Part shown: piece by piece, positions 49,202-61,363 of the stretch
Layout of the letters: each line of letters opens with the position of its first letter
How positions within the stretch are numbered: the stretch's first letter is position 1
Source: Trogon surrucura
Lineage: Eukaryota; Chordata; Aves; Trogoniformes; Trogonidae
Length of the DNA: 64,000 nt
Direction of reading: 5' to 3'
NCBI GenBank assembly: GCA_020746105.1
Contig: CM036619.1
Span: 59,197,135 to 59,261,134, forward strand
Translations under genes and position numbers: made by a program
Notes under the pieces: generated by a model
What the model was told of the DNA's origin: nothing
Databases searched by the model: none
The model's input: only the letters and a program-made list of their open reading frames with translations

Positions 49202-52076
49202 TTACTTGGGCACTGCAAGGAGGCAATGAGGGCAGAGACATGCTATACTTCTAAATACCTGGTCTTGAGGTAAAGCATCTTTTGTCTCAACTTTAAACAG
49301 AAGAATTGTAAAAGAGTTTTATGTGTTTATCTTTTAAAATAGTTTTTTCTTGTGACAGAGCTTCTGAAAAACAAATCTAGATAGATGGTTGTCAACATTT
49401 CTGCTTCAGTTCCAACATGGTATGTCATAGATCATAGCTTGAGAGCTATCATCAAGTGCTTTGACAAAATCTGTTTGGTAACCATTTTTCAAATGATAGA
49501 AGACTGATCTTACTTGGTGTCCAGGTACACGTGTGTATGCTTCTCACCTGAAACGTGAGAGACGGAAGAGGTGATTGAGAGTGTTATACATATTGCAGAG
49601 GTGGTGAGGGTTTGGGAAATTTGTTCATGAGAAAAATGGTTTTGACAAAAGCAGGTTCTGAGAGAAAGGTGCATGATGCACGTGTTGAAAAGGTAGCTGA
49701 AGAACAGTGATAAACAATTTGTGTTCATATTCTGAATTGTTCTTTTGTTAAGCAGATTTGTTCAAGGAGAACTCTGTTAATTTAGATTGAAATTGGCAAC
49801 CTCCTATGCAATAAAATGAATAAAATATTTGTGTGAGACAGAAATTTTTTTAAAAATGCATGTTAGTCTCTCCTTTTTAAAAGCAATGTTTGTAGTTTTT
49901 GTAAAACACTGAAAGCAAAATATTAAAAGCTGAAAGAAATATTTTTGGCTTAAAGACAATTCCTTTAAATGTGCTTTCATTTTCATTTTAGAGAAAAAAA
50001 AACCCCAATAATATTTGCATCTCTACTGTAATTCTTTTTAGAGATCACATGACAGATAAATGATATCTCATAATACATGTTTCTTACATTGTCACCACTT
50101 CATAGAATGTCTTAGATCACATTCTATGATCACCACTTCCAAGTAAAAGTTTAAGAATAATAACCTGTTTCAAGGTTTAGAAAGAAATGACATTGTCAAT
50201 TACACCTTAAAGTGGTGTATAATAAAAGGATAGACTTATTTAAGCAGATCATGATTTGTTAAAAGTTGCAAGTATATCATCATGGAAATTCTTCCTGCAC
50301 GTAAACCATTGCTCATGGCCTTAGAACAATTATTGATTTCCATGCAGAGAGAGAGAAACAAAATAAACTGTGAACCTAACAAGAAAATATGAGATGCCAA
50401 TTCAGTTTAGCCAGTTTACTTTCACTTAACAGAAAACACTTTATGCTCAGTGAGATTCAAAATGCTTGAATACAATGTAAATAATGAAATTTTGTATATT
50501 TCTCTCTATTTATCAGAACATTTTTAGTCTTCAAGCCTTTTTTTGCCTGTGGTGATAATAAAAAAAACCCCACAAATAAACAAATAACAAATATGTTTTC
50601 CATTCAGTATTGGTTTGCTATACGTATTTATTAGGTAGCTGACTGGATTTATTTCTCTCAATGGAAAATATTTCTTAGAGCAATTCTGAGTTAGAAAATA
50701 CTTTCTGAAGATTACAGTATGCATTCTACAAACAGACAGAAAAAGTCTTAACAAAATGTATCTGGGCAGCAAAATGATCTGAGATGATGAAGGAAAATTA
50801 CACTGTTGTCAAAACACTATTCAGTATTTGACAGCATTCATTTTAATGGTAGAATAGAACAGCTTGTTTGACCAAAAGCTGCAGAAACTTTTTAGCTATT
50901 TGACACATTATTTTTGCCATAAACAAGCTTTGAGTGAGCTGCCAATCATTTGTACCTTGTAAGAAAAAAGCAAATATCCCAGACAACAGTGAAAGTCACT
51001 TTTTAAAGTCTTTCAAACCAAACTCTTCAGAACATCTTTATTTGGGGAACCTGGTAGAGAGTTTCTTTATGTTCTGTATGCATAGGGAATGCAAGAACTA
51101 AAAAGGAATTTATTGCTGATTTTGAAAAAAAAAATGAACTCTTGGCTTACACATTCAGTAGCATAAGCACTTAACGGAGGGTTGGATGTATGAGTAGATC
51201 TGCTTGATTTGACCTGTTAGGCTTCCCTTGCTCTGCTGCGGAAAAATAGGAGGATTATTCAATTCATAAAGTCAGCTAGAACAGAGTATTCTTAGCACAG
51301 ATACTGCGTAGCGGTGCTGCAAACTCCTCTAGGAAGCCATGCAGATTGCTTTACATCTTGATGAAGTAGAGTTTAGTGTTACTGTGACTTGGTCAGTTAC
51401 ATCATGGTTAGGAAAACCCTAAAGAAATACAGAAAACATTCAGCAAGTTTCTCCCCTTTATTCTTCTTTTTTTTTCATACCTTTGTTATTCAGCACTATC
51501 TATTGGTAGTACAGTAATGTTCACAAAAAATTATATAGCTATCTATGTGTGGCTGTGCATGTAAATAAATTTCTGTATTGCCAAAAGAAAACAAAAAGAT
51601 GTCCTGATAGTGCTTTCAGGGGATAGGTAGCCAGCAGATGAGAGGAACATAAGGTAATAATTAGAAAATTATGAGCAGCAGTGGTGATAAACAGTGGGCA
51701 CAGCTGTCTAACTACTGTCAAGCTTTTTGTGAGCAGCAAGGCAAAGGTATGTTTTAACAAATTACTTGGTTATGAATATTTTAAATAATTGGAAAGGAGG
51801 AAATATCACTTGGAGAGACTACCACTTTTAAAAGACAGAAGAAGAAAGAGCAGGTACTTATGGAAAGTGGTCAATCAAGATGGGCATATATGAGCAATAA
51901 GTCCACTGGTTCAATCATAGAAAGTGGAAGTATTTTTTATTGGAATTGTTTTACTGAGAATGTAATGAAGAATGTGGTCTGCTCACAGTAACGACGTTTA
52001 GGGAGGTTTTCTGTTCGGAATACATAAAGTACATAAAGACAGACATGTGCTAATACTCCCAAAGACGCTAGCAAGA
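49202..52076. other. Unique AT-rich non-coding DNA
   Basis: No gene or transposon recognised. A small hairpin between direct repeats lies at 50092-50139. All open frames are under 85 codons. Confidence 0.5.
50092..50139. repeat. 10-bp hairpin flanked by 10-bp direct repeats
   Basis: CATAGAATGT (50101-50110) and ACATTCTATG (50119-50128) are perfect inverted repeats with an 8-base loop. TCACCACTTC occurs exactly at 50092-50101 and 50130-50139, bracketing the hairpin. The stem resembles CR1 tail octamers, but no CR1 body adjoins. Confidence 0.75.
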
Positions 52077-52609
52077 AACACAGAATCACAGAACGTCAGG
52101 AGTTGGAAAGGACCTCGAAAGATCATCTAGTCCAACCCCCCTGCCAGAGCAGGATCACCTACAGTAGATCTCACAGGAACGTGTCCAGGTGGGTTTTGAA
52201 CATCTCCAGAGGAGACTCCACAACCTCTCTGGGCAGCCTGTTCCAGCGCTCTGTCACCCTCACAGCGAAAAGGTTTTTTTCTAATATTTTTGCGGAACCT
52301 CCTGTGTTCCAGCTTTTACCCATTTCCCCTTGTCCTGTCATTGGACGTTGCTGAAAAGAGCCTGGCACTGTCCTCCTGACATTCCCCCTTGACATATTTA
52401 TAAACATTAATGAGGTCACCCCTCAACCTCCTCTTCTCCAGGCTGAAGAGACCCAGCTCCTTCAGCCTTTCCTCATAAGGGAGTGTTCCACTCCCTTGAT
52501 TGTCTTTGTGGCTCTGTGCTGGACTCTCTCAAGCAGTTCCCTGTCTCCCCTGAGCTGAGGAGCCCAGAACTGGACACAATATTCCAGATGTGGCCTCACC
52601 AGGGCAGAG
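52077..52609 (-). mobile_element. CR1 LINE 3' fragment (about 530 bp)
   Basis: Minus-strand CR1 with the short tail CACAGAATCACAGAA at 52077. It contains the 3' UTR and the C-terminal end of ORF2 (the frame 52171-52419 minus includes RVTERWNRLPREVVESPLEMFKTHLDTFL, the conserved CR1 terminus). Similarity stops at about 52609 in AGGGCAGAG, the 5' truncation point. The first part of the RT C-terminal region is shifted out of frame, so it is inactive. It belongs to the same subfamily as the copies at 36.9 and 62.4 kb. No target duplication is visible. Confidence 0.93.
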
Positions 52610-52790
52610 AATTTCAGTAGTAGGTTGATACAGTAACACCCAAATAGTATATTAGTAACTTAATAAACTCTCCTTTCCCCTCTCACCCTCCTACCTCCTT
52701 TTTCCTTCTTCCTTTTTTTTTTTTTCTCTAAAACAAATCCAAACAAATTAAATGCTAATACTGTGAGCAAAGCACCAATAAGTACACTTT

Positions 52791-52808
52791 GTTGTTGTTG
52801 TTGTTGTT
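52791..52808. repeat. (GTT)6 microsatellite
   Basis: Six uninterrupted GTT units followed by a T/G-rich stretch. It creates a short poly-Gln frame on the minus strand that is not a gene. Confidence 0.9.
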
Positions 52809-55800
52809 TTGTTGGGTTTTTTTTCAGAGTACCCAGGTGGGTAGCTAACCTGTACATGAGGCTCCAAAGTCTGTTCTCCTACACATCAGCACATCCAGTT
52901 TCTGAGGAGAGCAGGCTGTAAGCATTTGGGCAGGCTGTCTGTAGGCTGTGCATGGGCTTCATGCACTGTCCATGGTAGTACTGGATCAGGGGACAGGTCT
53001 GGCCAACCTACATGTCCTGGGCATTTCTGGAACTACATTGTAACACAGAATTTCCAAATGTTCACGTTTCATTGAATAGTAATTCAGAAATACCACAACC
53101 ATTAATTTTGTATAATTTTGTGTCACTTTGATAAAATGAACCCTGATGAAATAGATGACATTAAACATAAGAACAAAATCTTCTGTCATAAAAATCAAGA
53201 TAAAGTGTTTAACTGGCAAAACTGGAAGAATACATTTTAATTAAAGTTAAAATAGATGCTAAAAACTTTCATTTTAATTTTTTTAAAGCAATGTTGACAC
53301 TGAAATCAACCCAAACCCATAGAATTTTTTTTCCAGTTAAAGTAGTTTTTCCATTAGAAAATTTTATCTAAAATTTTTTGATGAGTTTTATGCACAATTT
53401 TTTTTTGCATGCAAAAATTCCACCCTTTGGAGAATTTTCAATCAGTAGATTTATCAAATAAATTTTTAAAAATATGATATTTTATTGTATTTCCTGAAAC
53501 TCACAATATTTATGTATGTGCACTATTAATGGCTAAGCTAAATAAATGAATATGACGTCTATAATGCTTTCTCACCCGTCATTAGTATCAGATATTCCTT
53601 TACGCATGTGGTCTAACCCTTCTTTATATTGATCTGGCTCTAGTAGTAGAAGACTTGAGGTTTGCTACTTTAAGTAAAAGCATTTTTATGATTGTTAAGT
53701 CAGTAAATTATTTTCTTTTAATTCTGATGTTTTGGGTCTTTTTTCTCAACTCCATTTTAAACTTCTATAGTGTATACAGAGCTACCATGATTTGAAGTGG
53801 TAGATTACTTTCTTAGATATTTCCTTTATAAATTTGCAATCAGAGATTGTTATTTTAAATAAAAAATATATCAGTGTTCTAACAGTGCACTCAGCTTAGG
53901 AAGATTTAACATTCTTAGCACAAATTTTGTAAGGTGCTTCATTTTATAAATGGGTGAAATGGCTTTCAGTTTAATACAGATTTGTCTTTACAGTACTACT
54001 TATAGCATCAGAAATATTAAGTGAATAGTACTGTCATGACAGAGATGTCTTTTTCAGAAATGCATAAGGGAGGATACAGTTCAATACTTTTAACAGAATT
54101 TAGCTGGAATCAGGAAAGTATGTGCTATCTTCATTATGAAATTTTAAAATGGTGCTAATAAATTCCAATCCTAACCAAATGATTTGTGCCACCTTTCACC
54201 ATTGGCAAAATGTAAGTGGAACTCTTAGCGGAACAGGGAGGAAACAATTAAATGTTACAAATAACTCATACGTGATTTCTGTTTTCGTTACTACTACACA
54301 CAAAAAAATGTCACAAGTTGGTAGAATTTCTGACAGACATTATTGTTGAACAGGAGGTGTGGGAATTTCTAACTATCTTACAATGATTTTTTTCTTTCCT
54401 ACTGTCCCTATCATTATTTTTCTATGTGAATTGTAGTATTTCCTAACTTCTACAAGCATCAGTCACCAGGGCAGCAGCAGCAATGGACACAAAATTAGAA
54501 CCCCTGGAATGATAATTGCACATTTGTGGTTGAAGCATTATTAGGTTGATAGTGTTGTTCAGAGTTGTATTTAGTATATGGATGAGACAGTAATAATTTA
54601 TTCCATCTGTGAAGCCAGAAATATTTGCAAATGAAGCTTCAAAACATGCAGCAAAAATAACAGATGAAATCTGGCAGGGGAGTTGTAAACAAAGGTGGAT
54701 TTGGACAAGAGACAATTTTTTGAAAACAAATGCAATTAATTCTCTGTGCTTGTTTCCAAAGCTAGGAATTTCTTCCCCCTCAAGTAAAAGTTAGGGAAGG
54801 GAAGAACACATAGGAAATTTCCAAAATCAACTGAGAGAAAAATCTTGGCCTGCTGTATAAAAAAAAAAAAAATGAGAAAAGGCTTGATATGGACTAATAA
54901 TGACTGTACCCATTAGGTCTACATTTAATAATTGGGCCCAGCAACCTGCTACAAGTTTGTGACTTCTCACGAATATACGATGAGAGCAACCTTACAGTGG
55001 AGTGCTATCAGTGGAAGTGCAGAAGGAGAGGCAGAGAACTCTGCAAAATGTCCATCCGGTCTAAAAGAGGAAACGCAGCTGAGTGCTGCCTTCACAGGGC
55101 TGAACGATTACCAGCAGAGAGAACAAGGAAGGCTGAAATTGTTGCTGTCAGAAGTTGAAGGGTTATAATAAGGCACTGAATACCAGTAAAGTATCACTGA
55201 AGCTCCATTACTTGTGCAGAATCTGGGGCAAATTCACATGCTTAGAAACACTCAAATTAGCTTAGAGAATTATGCCTTCTAATCTGACTTCTGTAAATTG
55301 ATCATGCGTATCCCTCCTACGTTGTTGCAAATACAAAACGGTACGTGCGTCTTTATACTTTTGAATCTACTCACTTTTAAACATATGGTTTACTAATAAG
55401 ACTGAACTCTGTACAAGTTCAAAGCTCAGCACAAATATCCATTTTCTACTGAAACAAAGCCTAAGTTACTAGCTGGAACTCATACAAGATGAAACTTCTT
55501 TAATGCATTTTTTTTACAGTTTTAAAACTACTTCTCTCATCCAGTCAAATTTATATTTATCAATGTGTATACATAATGAATGTTGTTTTTACTTTGTCAG
55601 TTTTTGAAGAAGTGCCATTATTCCCTGCTGTCTACATCAGGCTCACTGTGCCTTTGAGAGTGACAGCACTTGACACTGTACATTAGTTTTGTTATTGGCA
55701 TAATGCTGAAGTAGTTTCTATATAGGAGACACCAGGATAGTTTGTGGGTTTTTTAACTTTCTCTGTTCTATTTTTCATATATATGTATGAGAAAAAGCTA

Positions 55801-56084
55801 AAAGGAACAGATGATATAGCCATTAAATCTAAGAAAGTAAACTCCTTTCATCAAGCTAAAACATGTCAAACCCACAGCAAGTGCATGGACTAAAACCCCA
55901 AGTGAGGATATAAGACATAATATGTACCAAGACAAAACACAATGTTCCCAAACTAAAGCGTTATCTTAAAGCAACAATACTAATTAAGCAACAACTGTGT
56001 TCCTTTTGATGTGAGGTGAATGCCATAATAGACATTGTGAGCTTGATCCCTTGAAAGGCTGAGCAGCCCATCTCCTGTTGATTG

Positions 56085-56225
56085 GTGCTCAACATCTGAC
56101 AGAACCTGGCACTTGGGGAAGGTTTTCAAAGGCATCGATACCAGCTTGGTGCCTAACAGCTACTGACTCCCAAAGAGTGGGATTTAGGCTTCTCACTGAC
56201 GTTTCTGCCTTTGAAAATCTCCTTT
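56085..56225. repeat. Probable old amniote interspersed repeat
   Basis: TTGGTGCCTAACAGCTACTG, then GTGGGATTTAGGCTTCTCAC and GCCTTTGAAAATCTCC, follow the same order as a degenerate repeat I recall as abundant in turtle and crocodilian DNA (GTGCCTAACTCCCATTGAC...GGGATTTAGGC...TTTGAAAATC). GTGCCTAA and TTAGGC form short inverted arms, as in a small DNA transposon. I cannot name the family, and the match is from memory. Confidence 0.4.
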
Positions 56226-59020
56226 CTGAGGTTAGCCAAAACTAAGCAGCTCTAGTATATCTACAAAAGAAAATAAATCCTTTCCAATTCGTGTTAATTC
56301 TTAAACTCTGTTTCTGTTAAGAAGGGTCCCTGCCATAACCTACAGGAATGTGTACTTTTTCGCCATTAGCTTATGCAAAAATTCTTGGTTTTCCACTTGT
56401 TGTTTACCATGCCATCTGGCATAATGTTTAAGATGGAAGTGAATTTAAAACCAACCTATTATTAAAAATAATCACATCTTTGACCTTAAAATGCTTCTTA
56501 GCCTCATGAACCCATTATTTGAAATTTGTCATTGGATATTCAGCATTTCAGAAACCTGAATGAGGAATATCTGTTAAAACTGGGCTTATAAATTATTTAT
56601 TCTCATGTTAACAGTATGTGTCATTTAACTAAAATGTAAAACAAAAAAATCCAAATAAATAATAAAATATTAATAAGTAAATTTTAAACTTCTATTTATT
56701 TTATTAGTTCATAGTAAACTTTTATTTAAAAGACAAAGAGAAAACTTGTTGTATTAGCCACTAGAGATACACATGGTACAATTAAATTGAAATGTCCTTA
56801 TAGTGTAACCACTGCAGAAAATAAAATTCAGATCTAGGCAACAGAGGATGGGAAATACATGTGAACACTTTCTTAATTTAAGTAGACAGAACTCGTAGAT
56901 TAATGTCTTGTTTTTATTAAGATAAAATGATTCCATGCAAGATACTTGATGAAAACCTATACAAACCTCTTCTTCCTTGAGAATAGGTAATTCAAACAAC
57001 AGGAGCTATGATCTACTAGCCAGTATTCAGTGTGCAAAAGTTTTCTTTCCCTGCACTTTTCTTCAAGGCTATTTTATAGCTTTCATTTTTCCTGCTTATC
57101 TTTTTCTTTGTCATAAACATAGATATAGTTTCTCCAGAAATAAAGTCTGCAGAAAAAAAAAAAAAGAAAATAAAAAGATGTTATTTGCTGGCACATGCTG
57201 CTATCTTGGGATCTAAAATATTCCAATATTAGAAATTGAGTCTGTTATTGTTTAAGCTGCATCAACCATATACGAGATTTGAATTATTGGACATATTTTT
57301 CCTTAATGAAAGATGGACGTTGGATCCCTCAGTTTATACAGATTTAAGTCAAACATGTGATGTGGATAAAGAAGGCCACTTAATTATCTATAACACAAAG
57401 AATTTGTAGGCCAAGCGGAATACATTTCTCTCAGAAATTGTCATGAAAGCCAAGTCTAATCCTTAGAAAGAGGTCTGTCCTAATCCATTCTTTGTGAAAT
57501 CAAACCTAATACAGGCCTAGTGTAAATCCAACATCATGAGATGGAGATGATGGTGGGGATTAGTGCAGTGCAAATAACTGATTCTTCAATTTGGTGGGGA
57601 AAAAAAATGCAAACACAAAACCTCACACTATTGGGTCAGTGCAGGATGAAATACTTCATGTGTTTTTCCTGATGGATTCATTTATCTGTCTGGCATTATT
57701 AAGCCAGCAAAGAACAATAATAACAATGTTCTATGTCCTTTGAAGGAAGGGAATCGTTCACTTCTTCCAATGTCAGTTTCATGATTAGGCTAAAATAGAA
57801 TTAAAAACTCATAAGGAAATACAGAAAGAGTCTTACAGTCTGAACTTTGCCTGAGAAGACTGGACATTTTACCCTGAAAACTACTACTGATGTATCTGCA
57901 TTGCCAATTTGCTATTCTGCTCTGAAAATTCATGTTGGTGGAAAAATTAGAAACAGGTTTGTTTCCCCCCTAAATGTTACTCAGTCTGATATTTTTAGTA
58001 AATCTCTGCAAACGGAGCACACAAACAGACCTTCAGGCCCATACTGACTCATAAAAATGAGTGCTTTGTCATGGATAAATTACAGCAATTTGTAATTTAA
58101 CAAAATATTTTACAGTAATTAGTAAGGGGAAATCCCTAGGAAGTTATCAAAGGACAGTGTTTATTGGATGAATGCCTCTGGTAACTAATTCAGGGATCCT
58201 TGTATTGACAGAGAAACAACTTTTTATAGTGCATTATGAATAGCTGTAAAAGCCATGTTGTGTTGAATTTTATTTCTAACCATTTTTCCTATAAGTTAGT
58301 TTTAATGCTGTACAGCTTATTGTTGGTTTCCCCACAGTACCATCTATTTTTAATTAGAACATGATTGTAATTTAGTGTACATTAAGATATGATTTATAAC
58401 ATTTAAGCAGAGGGAGGTGAAAATTAGTAGGTCCGGACTATTTACAGAAGTTGTTGGTTTGTTTGATTTATAAAATAATAAAGATTAAGAGCATGCATTG
58501 CAATCTGTTGGCTGGATGTAGTTACAATTTTAGCAGTCTCAGGAAAGTACACATTTGGAAGAAAACACTTCAAACATGTGGGAATATCTTCTTCTTTACT
58601 ATTATAATCACAATTTTTGCCTTTCAGACACCTTTTTTTTTTATAAAAGTCCCATTTATAATAAGATTAAGGATTAATAGCCATTATAAACATGTTACAG
58701 ATATGAGTTGCATTTCTAATTGAGGGATGTAAAAAAATCTCAGAGGAAACATACTTTAGCTATCCAGGGTTATGAGTTTTGTATTGACTTCTTCATCACT
58801 ACAACAGTAGGTTATAGACATATTAAAAGAGTTATCTGTCCTATTAACCTCTTAATAATTGTAATCATGTTTCACAGTCTTTAATATGAAACCTAACTAG
58901 CTTTAAGAGAGCAGAGATGTCTCTCTGTGTGTTAGCTGCAGGGGAGGTGGGAGGGTTGAGGAAGATGCAAAATAGACATATTCTGGTGGAAGCTATTACT
59001 AGTGAGCAGTAAAACTAATA

Positions 59021-59041
59021 CAAACAAACAAACAAACAAAC
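59021..59041. repeat. (CAAA)5 microsatellite
   Basis: Five uninterrupted CAAA units plus one C. Confidence 0.9.
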
Positions 59042-59799
59042 TTTTAACACAGCAATTTTACTTAAAGATTGACTTTCCCACCTGTATTTTACACATTTTC
59101 CTTAAAAATAAAAAAAAAATGCATTTTAATTGAACTAACCTTTAATGTAATGTCATCTACATCTTCTTTCAGGAAAAACAGAATATGGCTTTAGTGTGTT
59201 TATAGAAATCACATAGGAAGCATTCAATTCACGATCTGCTAGGTGCCATTCCTTGTTTTCAGTAAACTGCTGGAAAAAGCTCCCAATTTTACTAAGATTC
59301 CCAAATGCTGTTGAGTGGTTCAATTCCCTAAATAAATAAATGCTGAGGATGATAAACTTTTCCCAGTTCAATTCAAATTCAGACAATAGTTGGAGTCTTT
59401 CAAAAATTAGATAAAGCATAAATGTTTGAGATTTATACATACCTGCAATTTTCTTTCCTGAAGATTGTTTTGAGATAAACCATAGAATATTAGTTAAAAG
59501 AGTTTAAGGCTAAAAAGACAATAGCAAACCTGATCATTTAAATTGGAATCACTTTGCTTCACCTGCACTTAAAAATCTGTTATTTACAGAATTCTACTCA
59601 CAAACATGTTACACATCACTCAACTACTGTTCCACTTACCAATACATAGTACATATTAGCTTCTGTTTTTGTTTCTTTGAGTAAAAAGGAAAGGAAGGGT
59701 CTGTTTATTCCTTTGTGGCATGAGTTTTTCATCGAAATATGAGTAACATCATGGGCCAAGAGAAATGTTGGAAATATTTTGCTTTTATTCTTGTATCAG

Positions 59800-60546
59800 T
59801 GTCCTGGTTTGAGCTAAATGGAACCAATTCTGTTTAGTGATTTTACTTTTCACTTCAGTCTCTTCTTAGAGGCTGCACTTTCTGAAGCTAGCAGCATGTT
59901 TTTGCAGACAATGTCTGCTACTAGAAGTGGTAATGCCTGATGCTAATAGTTACTGCCTAGGATTGGTATGCAGAAAGGCTCTTGCTTATATTTCTATAGT
60001 GACCAAGGTCACTGCTGGAGGGTGCCAGAAAGTAGAAGTGGTCACAAGGAAGTAAAAGGTTACACCTCTGGTGAGTAACACACAGGACAGGTGACCAAGA
60101 AGAGTATTCCATTTGATATGCATCATATTCAATAAAAAACTGAGGAATCATGAGGGTTTAGGTCTCCTTCTTTTCCCTCTTCAATAGTCAGTGTCCGAGA
60201 AGAACTCCATCCGATTTTCTGCCTTTGATCTCAATACTGAGTTCCTGGATCCAGCTCCCATTTCCAGTTCCCCTCTGTTGCTGAGCCTGGGGCTTCCCTG
60301 GTGTCTGTCTGCTCTGCAGCATCAGTGGGGATTGCTATCAGGGTGCGGAAGGGGAGGGAGGAGGGCAGGAGTTGAGTTCTATATCAGTTTTGTATATATT
60401 TGTATACAGTTCATTATTCTTTTATCATTACTATTACTGTTTTATTAAAGCTGCTTAGTTTTCTTTTCCCTTTCCTTTTGGGGAGGGAGAGGGGTTAGAG
60501 AGCATCTGTCAGCGTTCAGTGGCTGACCCAGCCCTAATCCTTGACA
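59800..60546 (+). mobile_element. Solo LTR of an avian endogenous retrovirus (ERVL-like), copy B
   Basis: A 747-bp plus-strand solo LTR. It starts TGTCCTGGTTTGAGCTAA and ends CAGCCCTAATCCTTGACA. It is flanked by the perfect 5-bp duplication ATCAG at 59795-59799 and 60547-60551. Along its whole length it aligns with copy A (2032-2887, opposite orientation): shared blocks include GCAGCATGTTTTTGCAGACA, AGAAAGGCTCTTGCTTATA, GACAGGTGACCAA, GCTGAGCCTGGGG and ATTAAAGCTG. It is shorter, mainly because the pyrimidine minisatellite is not expanded and a block near the middle of U3 is missing. The CpGs that copy A keeps at its ends are mostly lost here, so copy B looks older or belongs to an older subfamily. 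The TATA region is degraded to ATAAAAA. Confidence 0.9.
60444..60449 (+). promoter_or_regulatory. Poly(A) signal ATTAAA in LTR copy B
   Basis: ATTAAA followed by GCTGCTTAGTT and a T-rich/GGGGAGG tail. It lies at the same relative place as in LTR copy A. Confidence 0.6.
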
Positions 60547-60551
60547 ATCAG

Positions 60552-61261
60552 CTATTAATGAAATATGATTAAGGAACATGGGATTATTTTGTCGTGTTTT
60601 TAATATAATGATTAAGCAATAATACCATAGAATTGGAGCCATAGTAACATTTCAGGTAGCTCAGCAATTTCATGATTATAACTCATTATCATTCTCTCGG
60701 GTTTAAGTAATTTCATCTTGTTGGATGTACCTTTGATTTTTTAAAATTTGTTTTGAACTTTTTTTGAATGAAGATAATATAAAAAATAGCTGTTTCATTT
60801 ATTAACAAAGACTAACATTGCTGTGACTGAGAATACAGTGATCCAAAGTGACTTAAGCATAAGTATCCTTGCTTAAAACTTTTGACCTCTTAATAGGAGT
60901 TTGTTTTCATAAGCTCAGTACATTTTTAGCAGTGATAGGAAGAAGTTCACAAGGATCACATCGAGGAAGCTTTCAGCTCACATATTTGCTCTGGTAACTT
61001 TCTTGATACCGAAACTACTATTAAAAGTTCATATGGGATGAAGCAAGACCCTTGAGAAACCCACAGCACTTATGCAGAATATATGTTTCTGTATATAGAA
61101 TCTCCTGCCTTAGGAATATTCAAAACTGGATGCCTCACCATTTGTGCATCTTGAACCTACCTGAGATAGATCCTTACATGGCATTTGTCTGACTGTAAAT
61201 GGTTTTAAATGAATGACTATTTTTCAATGTTGCCCTTAATATAGATATTTGGTTCTCACGT
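60552..61261. other. Unique AT-rich non-coding DNA
   Basis: No gene or repeat recognised in these 710 bp between LTR copy B and the plus-strand CR1 end. Confidence 0.6.
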
Positions 61262-61363
61262 GTGTTGCCTGACCTAGTCGAGAGGTGGCGTCCCTGCTCA
61301 CAACAGGGAGGTTGGATTAAAATGATCTCTGAGGCCCCTTCCAGCCCAGACCATTCTATGATG
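61262..61363 (+). mobile_element. CR1 3'-end fragment, plus orientation
   Basis: The sequence runs CCTGACCTAGTCGAGAGGTG, CCCTGCTCACAACAGGGAGG, TTGGATTAAAATGATCTCTG, then CCCCTTCCAGCCCAGACC and ATTCTATGATG. This is the sense 3' end of a CR1 element with its ATTCTATG tail. Only about 95-100 bp remain. It and the ancient relic at 32.7 kb are the only plus-strand CR1 copies seen. Confidence 0.88.

Larger units (their letters stand above)
52810..59794. other. Unique AT-rich non-coding DNA with one probable old repeat
   Basis: About 7 kb without a recognised gene. A candidate old interspersed repeat is at 56085-56225 and a (CAAA)5 microsatellite at 59021-59041. An A-run is at about 54860-54872. 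An unrecognised 78-codon frame with a TTG start lies at 54932-55168. 58040-58260 is repeat-free with several ATTA-type cores. Confidence 0.5.

Noticed and set aside
54932..55168. 78-codon plus-strand frame with protein-like composition (Glu/Gln/Leu-rich end)
   Set aside because: It begins at TTG with no upstream acceptor or initiation context that I can support. I recognise no family.
59480..59545. CATAGAAT near a possible CR1 tail
   Set aside because: The following bases do not match the CR1 3' UTR (no GGAAGGGACC or CATCTAGTCCAA block), so the octamer is likely chance.
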